Positions 42,299 to 53,904 of a stretch of 64,000 nt of DNA are shown one piece after another (position 1 is the stretch's first letter; each line of letters begins with the position of its first letter). The stretch spans positions 8,909,071 through 8,973,070 of the forward strand of contig CP154957.1 in NCBI GenBank assembly GCA_039621445.1, given 5' to 3'. The translations under genes were made by a program, and so were the position numbers. Origin of the DNA: Euglena gracilis. Lineage: Eukaryota > Euglenida > Euglenophyceae > Euglenales. The notes under the pieces were generated by a model. It did not search any database. It was not told the origin of the DNA and saw nothing but the letters and a program-made list of their open reading frames with translations.

Positions 42299-42389
42299 CT
42301 GCATCGTTGCAGAACTCCGGCCACTTCGCCACTGCCCGGATGAAGTTTGCGTAGCTGTAAGGGCCGTTGCCTTCTGATGGCCGCAGGCT
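42299..42389 (-). CDS. GH19 chitinase gene, YSYANF exon
   Basis: Acceptor GGGCAACAG (42,390-42,391), donor GATGCAG then GTCCCT (42,298), 91 nt. It reads SLRPSEGNGPYSYANFIRAV then AKWPEFCNDA. Y-[ST]-Y-x-[NA]-F-[IL]-x-A and the following W/FP-x-F are the first GH19 signature region. It begins in phase 0 and ends with a 1-nt overhang used by 42,224. Confidence 0.86.
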
Positions 42390-42499
42390 CTGTTGCCCGA
42401 CACAAAGGGATTTCGCGCGGAAAATTGATGAAGACAGTTTTGGTGATCAGGCCACTGGGCCGACCAGCAGCGAGTCGACCTGTGATGGTTTATGGATCT

Positions 42500-42720
42500 C
42501 TGGTGGTCATATGCATGGGTACATACATATGCATATGCATATACATGCATGTGCATACATGAACGTGTATATATACAAATATATATACGTATATGCATTC
42601 GTACATTTCTGTGCATGTATGCAAATATATGCAAATATCCATACACACACATATACATACATATATATACATATACATATATAGGTATATGTTCATTCAT
42701 TCACACTTATGATATGTACG
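42500..42720. repeat. Degenerate CATATA/GCATAT microsatellite
   Basis: CATATGCATATGCATATACA-like sequence. Confidence 0.85.
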
Positions 42721-42769
42721 CATGATTTTTGGTCAGGACCATACCATTGCTCAGCGACCCCCGGGGGGG

Positions 42770-43065
42770 GGTCACTTTCTACTCAGGGGTTTTTTTAAGA
42801 CGGGGGGGGGGGGCCCCCCACCCACGCGGCCCCTGGGAGCCCCCGGGGGGGGGGGGGGGGGGTTCCGGGGGACCAACAAAAAAAAATGGCCGAAAAATCG
42901 CGAAAAGTGCTAAAAATAGTACTTTTTCGGCGCCTTCGGCGCCGAAAAGTATATCCCACACCCCTCCGGGGGGGCCCCCCGGGGGGGGGGTCGGCCGGAC
43001 CCACCCCCCCCCTACCCCCCCCCAGGGGTCCACGACTAAAAAACCCCTGTGTCCACTCTGATAAA
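42770..43065 (+). mobile_element. G/C element, copy 2 (pair with 20,555-20,830)
   Basis: C/G-run hairpins at both sides and a perfect core hairpin, ACTTTTTCGGCGCCTTCGGC then GCCGAAAAGT. Confidence 0.72.
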
Positions 43066-43129
43066 ACCAGTCAGTCACTTTTTCTGAAGAAAAAAAACAA
43101 TCAGTTACTTTACCCCCAGGGTGGGGGGT

Positions 43130-43300
43130 CGGCCACTCTTCAATGAAAATTTGCCAAAAAGTCTCAAAAAATCCAAAAAAAATTCCGGCGCCCTCGGCGC
43201 CAGGCCAGCCACTTTTCCGTTTTCAGGCCTACCCCACCCCGGGGGGGGGGGGGGGCTCTGGGCCAAAAAACCAGTCGGTCACCCCCCGGGGGGTGGGGTG
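43130..43300. repeat. Short G/C element with GGCGCC hairpin
   Basis: ATTCCGGCGCCCTCGGCGCC core between GGGGTGGG and a G run. Confidence 0.55.
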
Positions 43301-43335
43301 GGACAGGTGTTAAGCAATGGTATGGTCAGGACGAC

Positions 43336-43490
43336 CTGGTCGGCAAGCACCAAAGCCGCCATCACCAATTTTCCGCCTGGGACGGCGCAAAAGAGCCTGA
43401 GGGGTCCCTTTCCGAGGTTGGCAGCCGGGAACAGAGTTTGAAAGTCCGTTTCGTTAAACAGCCGTTGCACCCGCTGCACGTTGGCAGCGA
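43336..43490 (-). CDS. GH19 chitinase gene, start of the mature catalytic domain
   Basis: Acceptor TTTGCCCCAG (43,491-43,492). It reads AANVQRVQRLFNETDFQTLF then PAAN, the N-terminal helix of GH19 (F-x-x-[LM]FP). The last 27 codons to the proposed donor CAG then GTCGTC at 43,335 (LGKGPLRLFCAVPGGKLVMA...) are not a family feature; an earlier GT at GCC then GTCCCA would also keep phase 0. Either joins the exon at 42,389 in frame. Confidence 0.72.
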
Positions 43491-43699
43491 CTGGGGCAAA
43501 GATTTTTGGGGCACTCTTCTTTTGTTGACCCCAATTGCCAATTGCCTGAAAACCCTCCAAACGACTGCCCACTTGCTTAAAACCGGGCTGGTCTCCAATA
43601 ACAACAAAAGTCAGAAGATTGACAAACTGAACAAAAACAGAAATGTTGAAATAACCACAGATCTCCTTCCTGCAGGCTTTTTTTTTGCTTAAAGACCCC

Positions 43700-44660
43700 A
43701 CCAGGTAGCCACTTTACTAATAGAAAAAAAAGTCACTACCTCCCCTCACCCCGGGGGATTGGCCCGGGCCATGATCGAAGGTAAGGCTGGGGGGAGGACT
43801 TTTGGAGGTTAAATTTGCATGCTAAGAATGTCCAGGCCATGGGCCAAAACCTAAATAATGGGGGGCCAAGATCGCAAGTTCAGGCCCAAGGCCCAAGGCC
43901 CAAGGCCCAGCTTTGGGGGGGGGGGGGGCAAGTTTGCATGCAAGGGGGAGGGGGGGAAAGCGCCTGGGGAGGTAGCTAGACCCCCCTCTCCCAGGGGGGG
44001 GGGTCCAGGGTCCCTCCCGGCTGGGAAAAAAAAGATTCCTCTGGCTCCACTGCGCCGCTGTGGGCTCCACTGCGCCGCTGTGGAAGTCGGGCTTTTCATT
44101 ATTTTTGCTGATTTTGTTTTTTAAAAAAATCAGACATTGGCAAAAAAATGTACAACTTTGGGTGGTTTTGGGGTCCGAAAAAATCTGGTGCCTTGTGGGC
44201 TGCAGCAAGTCCAAATTTGCTGATGGATCCTAGTGGACCCCTTGGGGCTGCCTGCAGTACCAAATTGCGTAAAAAATTTTTATCTTGTCACTATCAGCCT
44301 TTTCCTGGGGTGTATTGAAACAAAGAAAAAAATTGGCACCCATTTTCCATCCATGGCTCTGTACCTTAACCCCCCCCCAAAAAGACGCCGCCAAAAATAA
44401 GACCCCCATGAATTGACTGAGCAAAAATCAAAAATACCCCCCCCTCAAAGTGTCCCCCACCCCGAAGTGGCCAAAAAAAATTTGGCAAAGCCTGGTTTAC
44501 CCACCTCAAAATGGCCACTTTTTTCTTTCGGCACCTTTTGCGCCAAAGGCATTGACCCCCCCCCCCCGCAAAATATCCCCCACCCCAAAGTGGCCATTTG
44601 ATGGTCACGGTGCCTAGAGGGTGGCCACTTTGAGGGGTAACCCCCCAAATTCAAACCCCT
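43700..44660. repeat. Several G/C elements
   Basis: 43,740-44,050 is a C/G-run block with GGCCCAAGGCCCAAGGCCCA; TGGGCTCCACTGCGCCGCTG is present twice in tandem at 44,045-44,085; 43,980-44,250 resembles 8,590-8,805; 44,370-44,640 has CCCACCCCGAAGTGGCCA and its partner CCACCCCAAAGTGGCCA with a C-run and a GGCACCTTTTGCGCC hairpin. Confidence 0.55.
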
Positions 44661-44773
44661 TGAAGCCGTGAAGCAGTTTTAGGCACAAACATGATGAAAA
44701 TTGCGTGCATTTGACATTCTTGAAACAGAAAAAATCCATGAATGTGAAGCTGCTCTTGCGCGGGGGCGCCAGC

Positions 44774-44902
44774 CCCCTCCAATCTGCGTGCTGTGTGAAG
44801 CGCGCGGCGGACGATGGGCATATGTGGAGATTCAGGCACCACACATCCAGAGATGGAGGCTAGCAACAAACACCAAACAAAAAGGAAAGACGGGGAAAGC
44901 AT
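44774..44902 (-). CDS. Possible signal-peptide exon of the chitinase gene
   Basis: From ATG at 44,900-44,902 the frame reads MLSPSFLFVWCLLLASISGC then VVPESPHMPIVRRALHTARR. A short N-region, a hydrophobic core (FLFVWCLLLASI) and a small-residue S-G-C cleavage zone make a good secretion signal. It is the only such start upstream of the GH19 exons on this strand. The donor is not resolved and the frame stays open to 44,651. Confidence 0.45.
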
Positions 44903-44954
44903 CGTAATGTGAGCTGCTGCAAAAAAACGGTTGAGTTTTGATGTCTTTGGCTGA

Positions 44955-45850
<896 letters not shown>

Positions 45851-46365
45851 AGGGGGTCCCGGAGGGGGGAGGGAGGGGTGCGCGGGGGTCTGCTGAAAAA
45901 AAAATCCGGTTTCTCTCCCCTCCTTTGCAAAAAGTTACTAGTGCCAAGGACATTTTTGCCAGTGGCAAAAGCTTTGAAAAAAAAATTGAATGCACATTCT
46001 TGGTCATTTTTACGGGCTTTTTGGTCATCTTTGCCAAAAAAAAAAGATGAAAAAATGTTTGCAGTCCCCATCATAGTCCCGATCCCCATTCAGCAAATCC
46101 TTGCCCATTGTCCAGCAATCTCATGGCTTTCATTCATAAGGGCATCGGCGTTTTGTGCATCATGGTCCATTTTCAACACGAGTGTCAAAAAATAAAACAA
46201 CACCAACAGCTTTTCTTCGGCGCCTTCGGCGCCAAATTCCTTTGGTTTTCCTTGTTCGCAAGGTGTGGCGAGGTGGGCCTGACATGGCGTGGCAAGGGGG
46301 TCCGAAAAGGGGGGGGGGGGTAAAATGGCGTGGCGAGGGGTTCGGTGGGGGGGGGGGGCCGACCC
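45851..46365. repeat. Repeat-derived sequence
   Basis: GGCGTGGCGAGGGGGTC repeats, a CTTCGGCGCCTTCGGCGCC hairpin at 46,215. No exon recognised. Confidence 0.4.
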
Positions 46366-46542
46366 CCCTTAGTTGCACTAAGGCGTCTTGTCTGTTTATG
46401 GCCGGTGCTAACTTCGCTTCTGGCCCAGCTTGCTGTGTGGTGAGTGGCCAGGTACCCCTTTCTCCAGTGCTCTTTTGTTGCTCCGCCTGGCCGGGTGAGC
46501 AACTCTGGTGTAATTCCAGCGCTGTAGGGTCATACACTCACC
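46366..46542 (-). repeat. ~175-bp repeat, copy 2
   Basis: Reverse copy of 38,126-38,300, from CCTTAGTTGCACTAAGG to CTGTAGGGTCATACACTCAC. Confidence 0.85.
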
Positions 46543-46932
46543 TTGTGTGGTTGGTGTGGTTCCCGTGGGTGGGTCTACACCCTTGCGCCCCAGTGCTGCT
46601 CTTGCCTCCTGCCCTCTTCCCACTTTTCTGTGTGGGGGATGCATGGTGCGGGCACAGCACCATGACTTGAAAAATTTCAGTGTGGCCTCACGGTCCCGCG
46701 GCTTCGGTAAACCCGGGTTACCAAATCTCGGCCTTAGGGGGGGTGGCGGGTGGGTAGTGTGCTGCTGGATACCAGTAGTTCCTTACATACTGGTACCCGC
46801 GCTCCATGCCCTGTCTGGGGTTGGTTTGGGGGGGGGGTGCCGACCCCCCCCCCCCCGGGTGCGAAAGAAAACCTCTGGGCCAAAAGCAGGGCCCAATTTC
46901 CAAACTTTGACTTTTCATACGGCCGATTCCAG

Positions 46933-47188
46933 GTACAAAAAAAAATGACACTGAGAGCACCAGAAGTGAACGTGTTGGACAATGCGGACCAGATGCACGC
47001 AAAGATGCAAGCAAAGATGGACGCAAACACCAAGTGGGATTCCTGGTTTGATGTGCGGAGGTTCAACATCATTGTGCTGGCCAACAATTTGGGTCAGAGG
47101 CAAGACAGCTTGCAAGAGCACAGGGTGGGCAACTTCCACCCAGGGGAGACTGAGGGTGGAACAAAAATTATCACTGTCAAATTTGGAA
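46933..47188 (+). pseudogene. Unknown gene X, copy 1, 3' exon (inverted)
   Basis: After acceptor CCGATTCCAG the plus strand reads APEVNVLDNADQMHAKMQAK, WDSWFDVRRFNIIVLANNLG and GNFHPGETEGGTKIITVKFG. The same exon occurs on the minus strand at 56,440-56,693. Its partner exon in this copy (47,506-47,728) is on the minus strand, so the 3' exon has been inverted here and the copy cannot be read through. Not recognised as a known family. Confidence 0.7.
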
Positions 47189-47269
47189 AAATGAACGCCT
47201 CTATCCCTTGGCTGCACACACCCGCCAGACCGGCCGCCTCAAGGATGAAGCACCCCTGGGGGGTCACCC

Positions 47270-47470
47270 GACTCAGGATAAAGGCAGCCACCCCCCCCCC
47301 CACCCGCCTCAGGACAAAGACGCCCACCCCTAAGTCCAGTGTTGGGGGTTGCCGCCTTTGTCCAAGACTGGAGGGGGGGGGCTCCCAGCCTGAATTTGGG
47401 CTGCTGGCTGGATTTGAGCTGCTGGTTGCCCCCCCCCCCCGGGGATTGTGTACCCTCCGGCTTAAGAAAA
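47270..47470. repeat. GGCCGCCTTTGTCC element, copy 1
   Basis: Repeated AGGACAAAGGCGGCCACCCC and its inverse GCCGCCTTTGTCCAAGACTG. Further copies at 47,930-48,085, 56,280-56,415 and 57,890-58,040, always next to gene X copies. Confidence 0.75.
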
Positions 47471-47505
47471 CCCCTGTTCGGGACAATGCCATTTTGGGGT
47501 TTGAC

Positions 47506-47728
47506 CTGCTTTTGTGAGAGCAGCCAAGGCACTCACATTGGTTGTGAGGGTCGACGGATCCCATTTGTACATTGAAACCCCAGCTTGCTCGCAAAGAACT
47601 TTTCTTTGAGCTTTTTTGCAATCTTTTTGTTCTCTGTGTCAAAAAGAGCATCCAGGCATCCACTTTGCGAATGTTGTCATGAACTCATCCAGGTCTGCAG
47701 CTTGGAAGCTCCGAAATTCACATGTTTT
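47506..47728 (-). pseudogene. Unknown gene X, copy 1, 5' exon with frameshift
   Basis: Bounded by acceptor AAAATTTCAG (47,729-47,730) and donor AAAGCAG then GTCAAA (47,505), both conserved in copy 2. It reads TCEFRSFQAADLDEFMTTFA then, in another frame, DALFDTENKKIAKK. An A run here has six A's where copy 2 has seven, which shifts the frame, so this copy is probably dead. Upstream, NLAKAALGSLPAPDFF (47,840-47,880) is shared too. Confidence 0.6.
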
Positions 47729-47929
47729 CTGAAATTTTGTGATTGCACTTTTCAGTGTTGCTTTTTTTCTGATCCTTCCGGTTGGAGCACTGGATCGAAG
47801 GTCCTGAAAAACACGGTCATTTTGCAAGGAAAAAAGTCAGGGGCGGGCAAGGATCCCAAGGCCGCCTTGGCCAGGTTCACAAGCTGTGTTGGGAACATGG
47901 TACTGTTAGGAAAGGACAGAGGATGTTTC

Positions 47930-48085
47930 TCCGAACTTGGGGGTTGCCGCCTTTGTCCAAGACTGGAGAGGGGGGGTGGCTGCCTCAAATAAAGGTGGGG
48001 GGGTGGCCGCCTTTGTCCTGAGATGGGTGGGAGGGGGCGGCCGCCTCAGCACAAAGGCGGCCACCCCCCCACCTTTCTTGATATA
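47930..48085. repeat. GGCCGCCTTTGTCC element, copy 2
   Basis: GTTGCCGCCTTTGTCCAAGA and AAAGGCGGCCACCCCCCC with ACCTTTCTTGATAT at the end. Confidence 0.75.
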
Positions 48086-48179
48086 GAGCCGAACTGCTAG
48101 CTGAACTGTTAGCCCTCGAGCTGCCAGAAAACTCACCTTCCGCCTCGGCTACCCCTCCCCCACCATTTTTGGTGACAAC

Positions 48180-48480
48180 CTAGGGGCGACGGCAGTACAG
48201 TTGGGGTTTTTGGGGACCCCCCCCCCCTGTACAGTTGGGATTTTCGGGACCCCCCCCCCGAGACAGATGAAAATTTTGACACCAAAAATGGCCTTTTTAG
48301 ACCAAAAAAAGGCCCTAAAAACATTTCCGGCGCCTTCGGCGCCGGTTTTTTTGGCCGATTTCTGAGGGGGGGTTGGCAGTACAGTTGGGACCCCAGGACC
48401 CCCCCCCCCCGGTGGTGAGACAGTACAGCAAAAAGTGCAAAAAAAAACTGACCTCGGGACCCCCCCCTCCCCCCCCCCCG
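48180..48480. mobile_element. AGTACAGTTGGG element
   Basis: GGCAGTACAGTTGGGGTTTT at the left, GGCAGTACAGTTGGGACC near the right; the core has TTTCCGGCGCCTTCGGCGCC. Ends are C-run blocks. Confidence 0.6.
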
Positions 48481-48544
48481 CCAACGCTCCCTAGGTGCCC
48501 TCTCCCTCTTCAGCACTTTCACCCTTTCACTATCCAACTACGAC

Positions 48545-48790
48545 CAATGTACCACTACCATGCCCCCCCCATTATGTACCTCCCCCGGGGAGTCCGAAAT
48601 TGGGGGGGGGAGGTACACAATGGGGGGAGGTACACAATGAGGGGGGGTGTACAATGGGGCGGGGCATGCCTGCGGATGGCCGGGCGAGGTGCATTCCTCA
48701 TGAGAGCAGGTGCATGAGCCCCCCACCATTCTGTACCTCCCTCCCAGGGGGTACACAATGGGGGGTACAGAATGGGGGGGGCATAGTATC
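48545..48790. mobile_element. GGTACACAATGGGG element
   Basis: TGTACCTCCCCCGGGG versus GGGGAGGTACACAATGGGGG, in several orientations. Confidence 0.55.
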
Positions 48791-48954
48791 CGCTATATCC
48801 TCAATTATATACCCTGCACTAACATCCGCGCCCACCTCGTCTGGTGTCCCACCCATATTCAACCTGCCGACCCAGTCTCCCGTCTCCAAGGGGGTGGTCC
48901 GTCGGGCCGCCGGGCCGGGGTCAATGAAGGGGTGGGGGCGCGCTTATAAAGAGC

Positions 48955-49180
48955 TCAGCACTATTCAAAACCTGGTCTTATACCCCCCCCCCATATTGTC
49001 CCAACCACCTTCCCACTGGGACCCCAAATGGACAATATGGGGGGGGGGACAATATGGGGTACCAAACGAAATTTCATTGGCCGAGCCAAAAAACCCCCCC
49101 GTCGGCCAGGCCGAGGGACAATATGGGGGGGGGACAATATGGGGGGGGGGTGGTATGGGGGGGGGCATCGCTGAGCTCTT
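48955..49180. mobile_element. GACAATATGGGGG element with CAGCACTATT-type ends
   Basis: AAAGAGCTCAGCACT at 48,948 and AGCTCTTATCTCTTTA at 49,171 are rough inverses; inside, CCCCCCCATATTGTCC faces GGACAATATGGGGGG. Confidence 0.55.
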
Positions 49181-49299
49181 ATCTCTTTAGAGTAAGAGCG
49201 AAGCGTACCACCGGGGCCGGAGGGGGGGGTCGGTGTTTTTGAGCGAAAAAAATTTTTCTGACCCGGAACCCCCCCCCTGGCCGTTGGACTTGGCCATTT

Positions 49300-49740
49300 T
49301 TGGGTCAAAAAGTCAAAAAAAATCGAAAAAATTTTTTTTGCCCAAAACCATGATTTTTGACCTCCCGGACCCGGAAAAACTGTTTTCGAGCCAAAAATGA
49401 GCGTTTTTCGACCCGCCAGCGGCCCGTTTTGGGCCGCCAACCCATTGATTTTGGCTCAAAACTGGGTCAAAAAAGTCGAAAAAAAATCGAAAATTTTTTT
49501 TTGCCCAGAACAATGTTTTTTGGCCTCCCGGACCCGGAAAACCTGTTTTTGAGCCAAAAATGAGCGTTTTTCGACCCGCCAGCGGCCCGTTTTGGGCCGC
49601 CAACCCATTCATTTTGGCTCAAAACTGGGTCAAAAAAGTCGAAAAAATTCGAAAAAAAAACCCGAAACCGTGTTTTTTTGCCCTCCCGGACCCAGAAAAA
49701 GTGTTTTTGAGCCGAAAATGAGTGTTTTTCCCAGGCCGGG
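49300..49740 (-). repeat. Three tandem ~155-bp units, inverted
   Basis: Each unit contains CTCCCGGACCCGGAAAA, GAGCCAAAAATGAGCG and GGGCCGCCAACCCATT. They are the reverse complement of the units at 45.2-45.6 and 51.6-52.0 kb. Confidence 0.88.
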
Positions 49741-49859
49741 CCGGAGTGGTCTCCCAAAGAGCTCAGCTCTACGTCACACCCTGGTGGTAGGCCCGGGCAC
49801 CCGCGGATTATCGATGTGACCTGATTTCTGGACCCGAGAAGTTAATAGCCAGGTTAGGA

Positions 49860-50700
49860 GATGGTCCCTAGTTTGTCCAGAGCCCGCACTTTGCCCCCCA
49901 ACTCCCCGCTAGTCCGGAGATCTGGCCCGAGCAAAAAAGTTGTGCACCGTTTTTTTTTCTCCCAAAAAACTTTTATTGGACCGGCAACAGGGGTCATTTT
50001 TGGGGTCAAAAAAATCGAAAAATTCAAAATATCTCGAAAACGCTGGGGAGTTGAGAAAAAGTGAAGAGTACCTCAGTCCACAACTTTGGGACACCATTTC
50101 CACCGGTATGTGTGACCCTGATGAAGGTGTCTATGCATTGATGCCATCATGCGGGGGGGTCGGGGGTAGCACGTTTTTCAGCGCCGGCCCACCCCTGCCC
50201 CCGAAGCCAGTCCTCCTCAGCAGCTACCAGGTGGCTGCGAACCAGCTCCTCATCCCCGGCCAGCCCCCCGTCTTCCGCCCCACCCAGGCCACGGGCCCTC
50301 GTTGCACACCAGCTGACCTGTCGTCACAGGAAGCTGCAGGCACCCCGATGCTGTCAAACTCTCATCGTAATTGTTGTTGTCGTCGTTGTTGTTGTTATCA
50401 TTATTATATTGTCTGACCGACCTGCCACCTGTGATTCCCAACCAGACAACAAGTCTCGGCCCAGGCGGGAGTTGGCCCAAACCGCGCATACCGGTGGATC
50501 GGGTGTCCCAAAGTTGTGGAATGAGGTACTCTTTACTTTTTCACAACTCCCCAGCGTTTTCGAGATATTTTGAATTTTTCGATTTTTTGACCCCAAAAAT
50601 GACCCGTTTTTGGCAGAGTCCCCCTTCTGGCGAAACGACAAAATGGCCATATCTCGGCCCAGGCGGGGAGTTGGCCCAAACCGCGCTTTTTGGACCTGTC
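49860..50700. repeat. Inverted-repeat structure with a unique centre
   Basis: The left arm (49,862-50,105: CCAACTCCCCGCTAGTC, TCGAAAACGCTGGGGAGTTG, CAACTTTGGGACACC) is inverted at 50,500-50,690 (GGTGTCCCAAAGTTGTGG, CTCCCCAGCGTTTTCGAGAT, GGCGGGGAGTTGG). The centre at 50,160-50,345 is GC-rich and open on both strands (plus: SSYQVAANQLLIPGQPPVFR); a real exon there is possible but unproven. Confidence 0.65.
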
Positions 50701-50837
50701 TTTTTCATTATCTCGCCGCTTCTTCAATGTTTGTCCACTTCGAGAATGATTTCAAATGTTACTGTAAATTGCCGTAAGTTACAGCTGTGTAATTTAAAAA
50801 TCATGCATTTCGTGAAATTCGCAATGCTAGGGATAAC

Positions 50838-50985
50838 CCTCCCCCAAATAACCTGGCGGGGTGCCGGGTTATTGGAACCAACTTTTGGCCCGGCCCCCCT
50901 GCCAGGCTATTTGGGCCCTGTTTTCAGCATCGGAAAGGAATTTTGCCTTAAAAAGGGGGTGCCAGGTTTCTCGAACCTTCCCTGA
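50838..50985 (+). repeat. AACCTGGCGGGGTGC element, copy 2
   Basis: CCAAATAACCTGGCGGGGTG, GCCAGGCTATTTGGGCCCTG and GGGGTGCCAGGTTTCTCG match 3,215-3,390. Confidence 0.7.
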
Positions 50986-51414
50986 ACAGAGGGGTTCGGG
51001 AATATACCATAACAACCCCACAACATACGGCAAATGAATTCCTAATCCCGGTCGGCTTCATGGCTTCAAAGAATAGAAGGTCACGGGACAAAGTGCCCGA
51101 AACGGCCGAAAATTCCCCCCCCCCCTGGTCAAGAGCCCAAAAAACCCTCCGTAGGGGGGGGATTTACGCCCAGGGACTGTAATGGCGGAGCATGTCTTAG
51201 GGGGTGGTGCGGGTCACGGGGGGGGGGGGGCACGGGGGGGGTCACGGGGGAAGTATGCCACGTTTTTGTCGGGAGGCAGCATCCATGATGTTGCATCCCA
51301 TCACGAGAAGGGCAGCACACATCGTTGATTTTCGGGTCAAAAAGTAGTCATTTTTGGACATTTTTGGGCCATTTTTGAACAAAAAATGCTTTTTGGTCCG
51401 AAAGTGGTCATTTT

Positions 51415-51471
51415 GATAGTTTTCGGCAGATGTAACTGATTTCATGATTTTCAAACAATGCCAACAGTGAC

Positions 51472-51532
<61 letters not shown>

Positions 51533-52225
51533 TGTGTGTGTGTGTGTGTGTGTGCTGCATGCATGTTTTTTTACGGTTTTTTTACGGGGGGGGGGTTTTA
51601 CCCAAAGTCAATGGGTTGGCAGCCCAAAACGGGGTCGAAAAACGCTCATTTTCGGCTTAAAAACAGGTTTTCCGGGTCTGGGAGGTCAAAAAAATTATTT
51701 TGGGCAAAAAAAATTCCGTTTTTTTCCCGACTTTTTGACCCTTTTTTGAATTAAAGTCAAATGGGTTGGCGGCCCAAACCGGGGTGCTGGCGGGTTTTGG
51801 GCATTTTCGACTCAAAAACAGCTTTTCCAGGTCCGGGAGGCCAAAAAAACATCGTTTTGGGCAAAAAAAATTCGATTTTTTTTCGACTTTGACCCAGAAC
51901 TGACCCAAAATGGCTCAAAACGGGCCCAAAACGGGGGTCGAAAAACGCTCATTTTCGGCTCGAAAACACTTTTTCCGGGTCGTGGAGGCCAAAAGACGTG
52001 GTTTTGGAAAGAAAATTTTTGCTTTTCATCGAGCCAGCCCAGCCCAGCCCCCTCCAGCCCCGGACCCCCCCCCCCCGGGTCGAGGGGTGTCCAGCTAGCA
52101 GCTCATTTCCAGCCAGCAGCCTTTTTGCCAGCAGGAGGTTGGACCTCCGGGGGGTCGGCACGCCGTGGCGAGGGGGCTGGCTGGGGGGGGGGGAGGGGGT
52201 TTTTGGCGTGGCGAGGGGGTCTTGG
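51415..52225 (+). repeat. Duplicated block, copy 2
   Basis: Direct copy of 44,955-45,850, from TTTTCGGCAGATGTAACTG to CCTCCGGGGGGTCGGCACGC. Confidence 0.88.
51474..51556. repeat. TG microsatellite with one CT interruption
   Basis: TG run broken at 51,531. Confidence 0.97.
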
Positions 52226-52559
52226 AGGACGGGACAAAGTGCCCGAAAGGGCCGAAAATTTTCCCCCCGTGGTCAAGAGCCCCAAAAACCCTCCCCAGGG
52301 GGGGGAATTACGCCCAAGGACTGTAGGGGGGGGGGACAATCAGGGGGGGAACCTTGACCAACAGCCAATTAGCCCCCCCCCCCCAAATTAGGGTGGTGAC
52401 ATTCGTGAAAAAGTGGTCAGAAAGAAAAGTAAGAAATCGTGAAATTGCAAGGGCCGGAGAATTCAGTTAACACCCTACCCTAAATGTCGGCAATCCGGCT
52501 GGGGTTTGGAGTTTGTACAGATGGCCGTTTTCAGCCCCCCCCCCCACCGACACTGTGTC

Positions 52560-52705
52560 AAGAACTGTGTTTCGGCCAAGAGTTAGGGGGGGCCCAGGGG
52601 CGGTCGCCCCTGGGCCCCCCTAAAAACCTTGGCCCAAAACACTGTTCTTGTTTGAAACCGTGTTTGGGCCGATTTCGAGACTTTAAAAGTCTTAAATCTT
52701 CGCCC
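52560..52705. repeat. GGGGCCCAGGGGCG fold-back, copy 1
   Basis: GGGGGGCCCAGGGGCG and its inverse CGCCCCTGGGCCCCCC with AAACCGTGTTTGGGCCGATT on one side. Other copies at 53,905-54,040 and 55,235-55,395, the last two with a GCGCCGAAGG-CGCC hinge. Confidence 0.75.
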
Positions 52706-52826
52706 AAAACACGATTTCAAATGAAAAATCTTACACCAAAAACAAAAATGGCCATTTCGGCCAAAAACAAGCCTCATTTTTTTTGCCTTCGGCACTGAAT
52801 TTTGGCCATTTTTCAATGGGGGGTTG

Positions 52827-52899
52827 GTAGCACAGTTGAACTCCCGCTTGTCTCGATGCAGGTTGGTAGCACAGTTGAACTCCCGCTTGTCTCGATGCA
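52827..52899 (+). repeat. Perfect tandem duplication of ~39 bp
   Basis: GGTTGGTAGCACAGTTGAAC through CTCGATGCA occurs twice in a row. Confidence 0.95.
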
Positions 52900-53048
52900 G
52901 TGCAGCAAAAATCGGATCTCAGGACCACAGGACCACCTGCGAAAGCTCCAAAGGTGTGACCTCCTAAAAAAGATGTCTGGATCGAATTTGTGGGTTTCGA
53001 ACCTTCTAACCTTACATGCCGTATTTCCTGCCTGTTTCTTTCTTTCAG

Positions 53049-53279
53049 ACCATTTTTCAAGAATGTCAGTCTGTCACACGGTGGGTAGCACAGCTTCACC
53101 CAAACCGTGCCCCGGGCCCAGGGAAACGTCTCTTTTGGCCCTCGCCACAAGAGGAACCCCCTTGTGACTCTCTGTGCCGCCACAGGTCGCGGGTTGCTTA
53201 TACTGTGGGTGTAATGTGCAAAAGAGTGCTGAGTGATCCTTGTCAGTGGTTTAGCGGACACTTCCGCGGAATAAATTAA
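53049..53279 (+). CDS. Plus-strand terminal exon, unidentified
   Basis: A textbook acceptor (CCTGTTTCTTTCTTTCAG) is followed by 77 codons to a TAA at 53,277-53,279. It reads TIFQECQSVTRWVAQLHPNR, APGPGKRLFWPSPQEEPPCD, SLCRHRSRVAYTVGVMCKRV and LSDPCQWFSGHFRGIN. Upstream exons are not found. The antisense frame is open but has no splice support. No family recognised. Confidence 0.52.
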   Translation, partial: TIFQECQSVTRWVAQLHPNRAPGPGKRLFWPSPQEEPPCDSLCRHRSRVAYTVGVMCKRVLSDPCQWFSGHFRGIN

Positions 53280-53904
53280 GCTTTGCATGACCATATCCTC
53301 CCTTCTGGCTCAAACTTTGCTGATTGCACAGAAAAAAGAAACCATCAGCACATTTAAAATTTTTTATGTATAAATGTTCTTTATTTCAGATTTCCCTTCA
53401 GAAGCTCAGTTTCATGATGTTCATGACTAACCAAACCATCCATGTGACGGCCGCTCTCACCCCAATGCAAGAAAGCTTTTTACCTCGAAAAATCTGTAAA
53501 TGGTTTCCTCTACCCAGAAAATCTTCGCAAATACCAATCATGGAAGGCCAATATCTTAATTCTGGAAAACTCATTTCCCAAATTTTTTTGAAATTGATTT
53601 TTTTTTTGAAACTCACACACAGCATGATGTTTTTTGGTGCCGCTTGTAAATGTGCATCAATTGCGGTCTCACATTCGTTCCCTCTACCCAGAGGGTCACC
53701 AAATTTTTTTGACCCAAAAATCAGAAAAATTGCATTGTTTTTTTTCAACATTTTTTCCTTGAAAATTTTCCGTCTCGGCACGAAAAAAATGGGCAAAGAA
53801 CCAGAAGATCCTTGCTGGGCAAAGGGGTGGCCCTCGAAATGAGGGTCCTCGCCAGGTGTGCCAACCTGGTAGAGTAGATTGTACCAAAATTTCCTCTGTG
53901 ACAA
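53280..53904. other. Unassigned; long frames on both strands
   Basis: Frames of 172 (plus) and 168 (minus) codons overlap here in AT-rich sequence. Neither carries a motif or splice pair I trust. Confidence 0.3.

Larger units (their letters stand above)
51081..52330. repeat. Direct ~100-bp repeats bracketing duplicated block copy 2
   Basis: ACGGGACAAAGTGCCCGAAA, GTCAAGAGCC and GGGATTTACGCCCAGGGACT at 51,081-51,182 recur at 52,227-52,327 in the same orientation. Confidence 0.75.

Noticed and set aside
52985-53010. tRNA-like T-loop word GTGGGTTTCGAACC
   Set aside because: No acceptor stem, D-arm or anticodon arm can be arranged around it.
53324-53904. 172- and 168-codon overlapping frames on opposite strands
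   Set aside because: AT-rich, Phe/Lys-rich, no motif, no splice pair; cannot both be real and neither is favoured.
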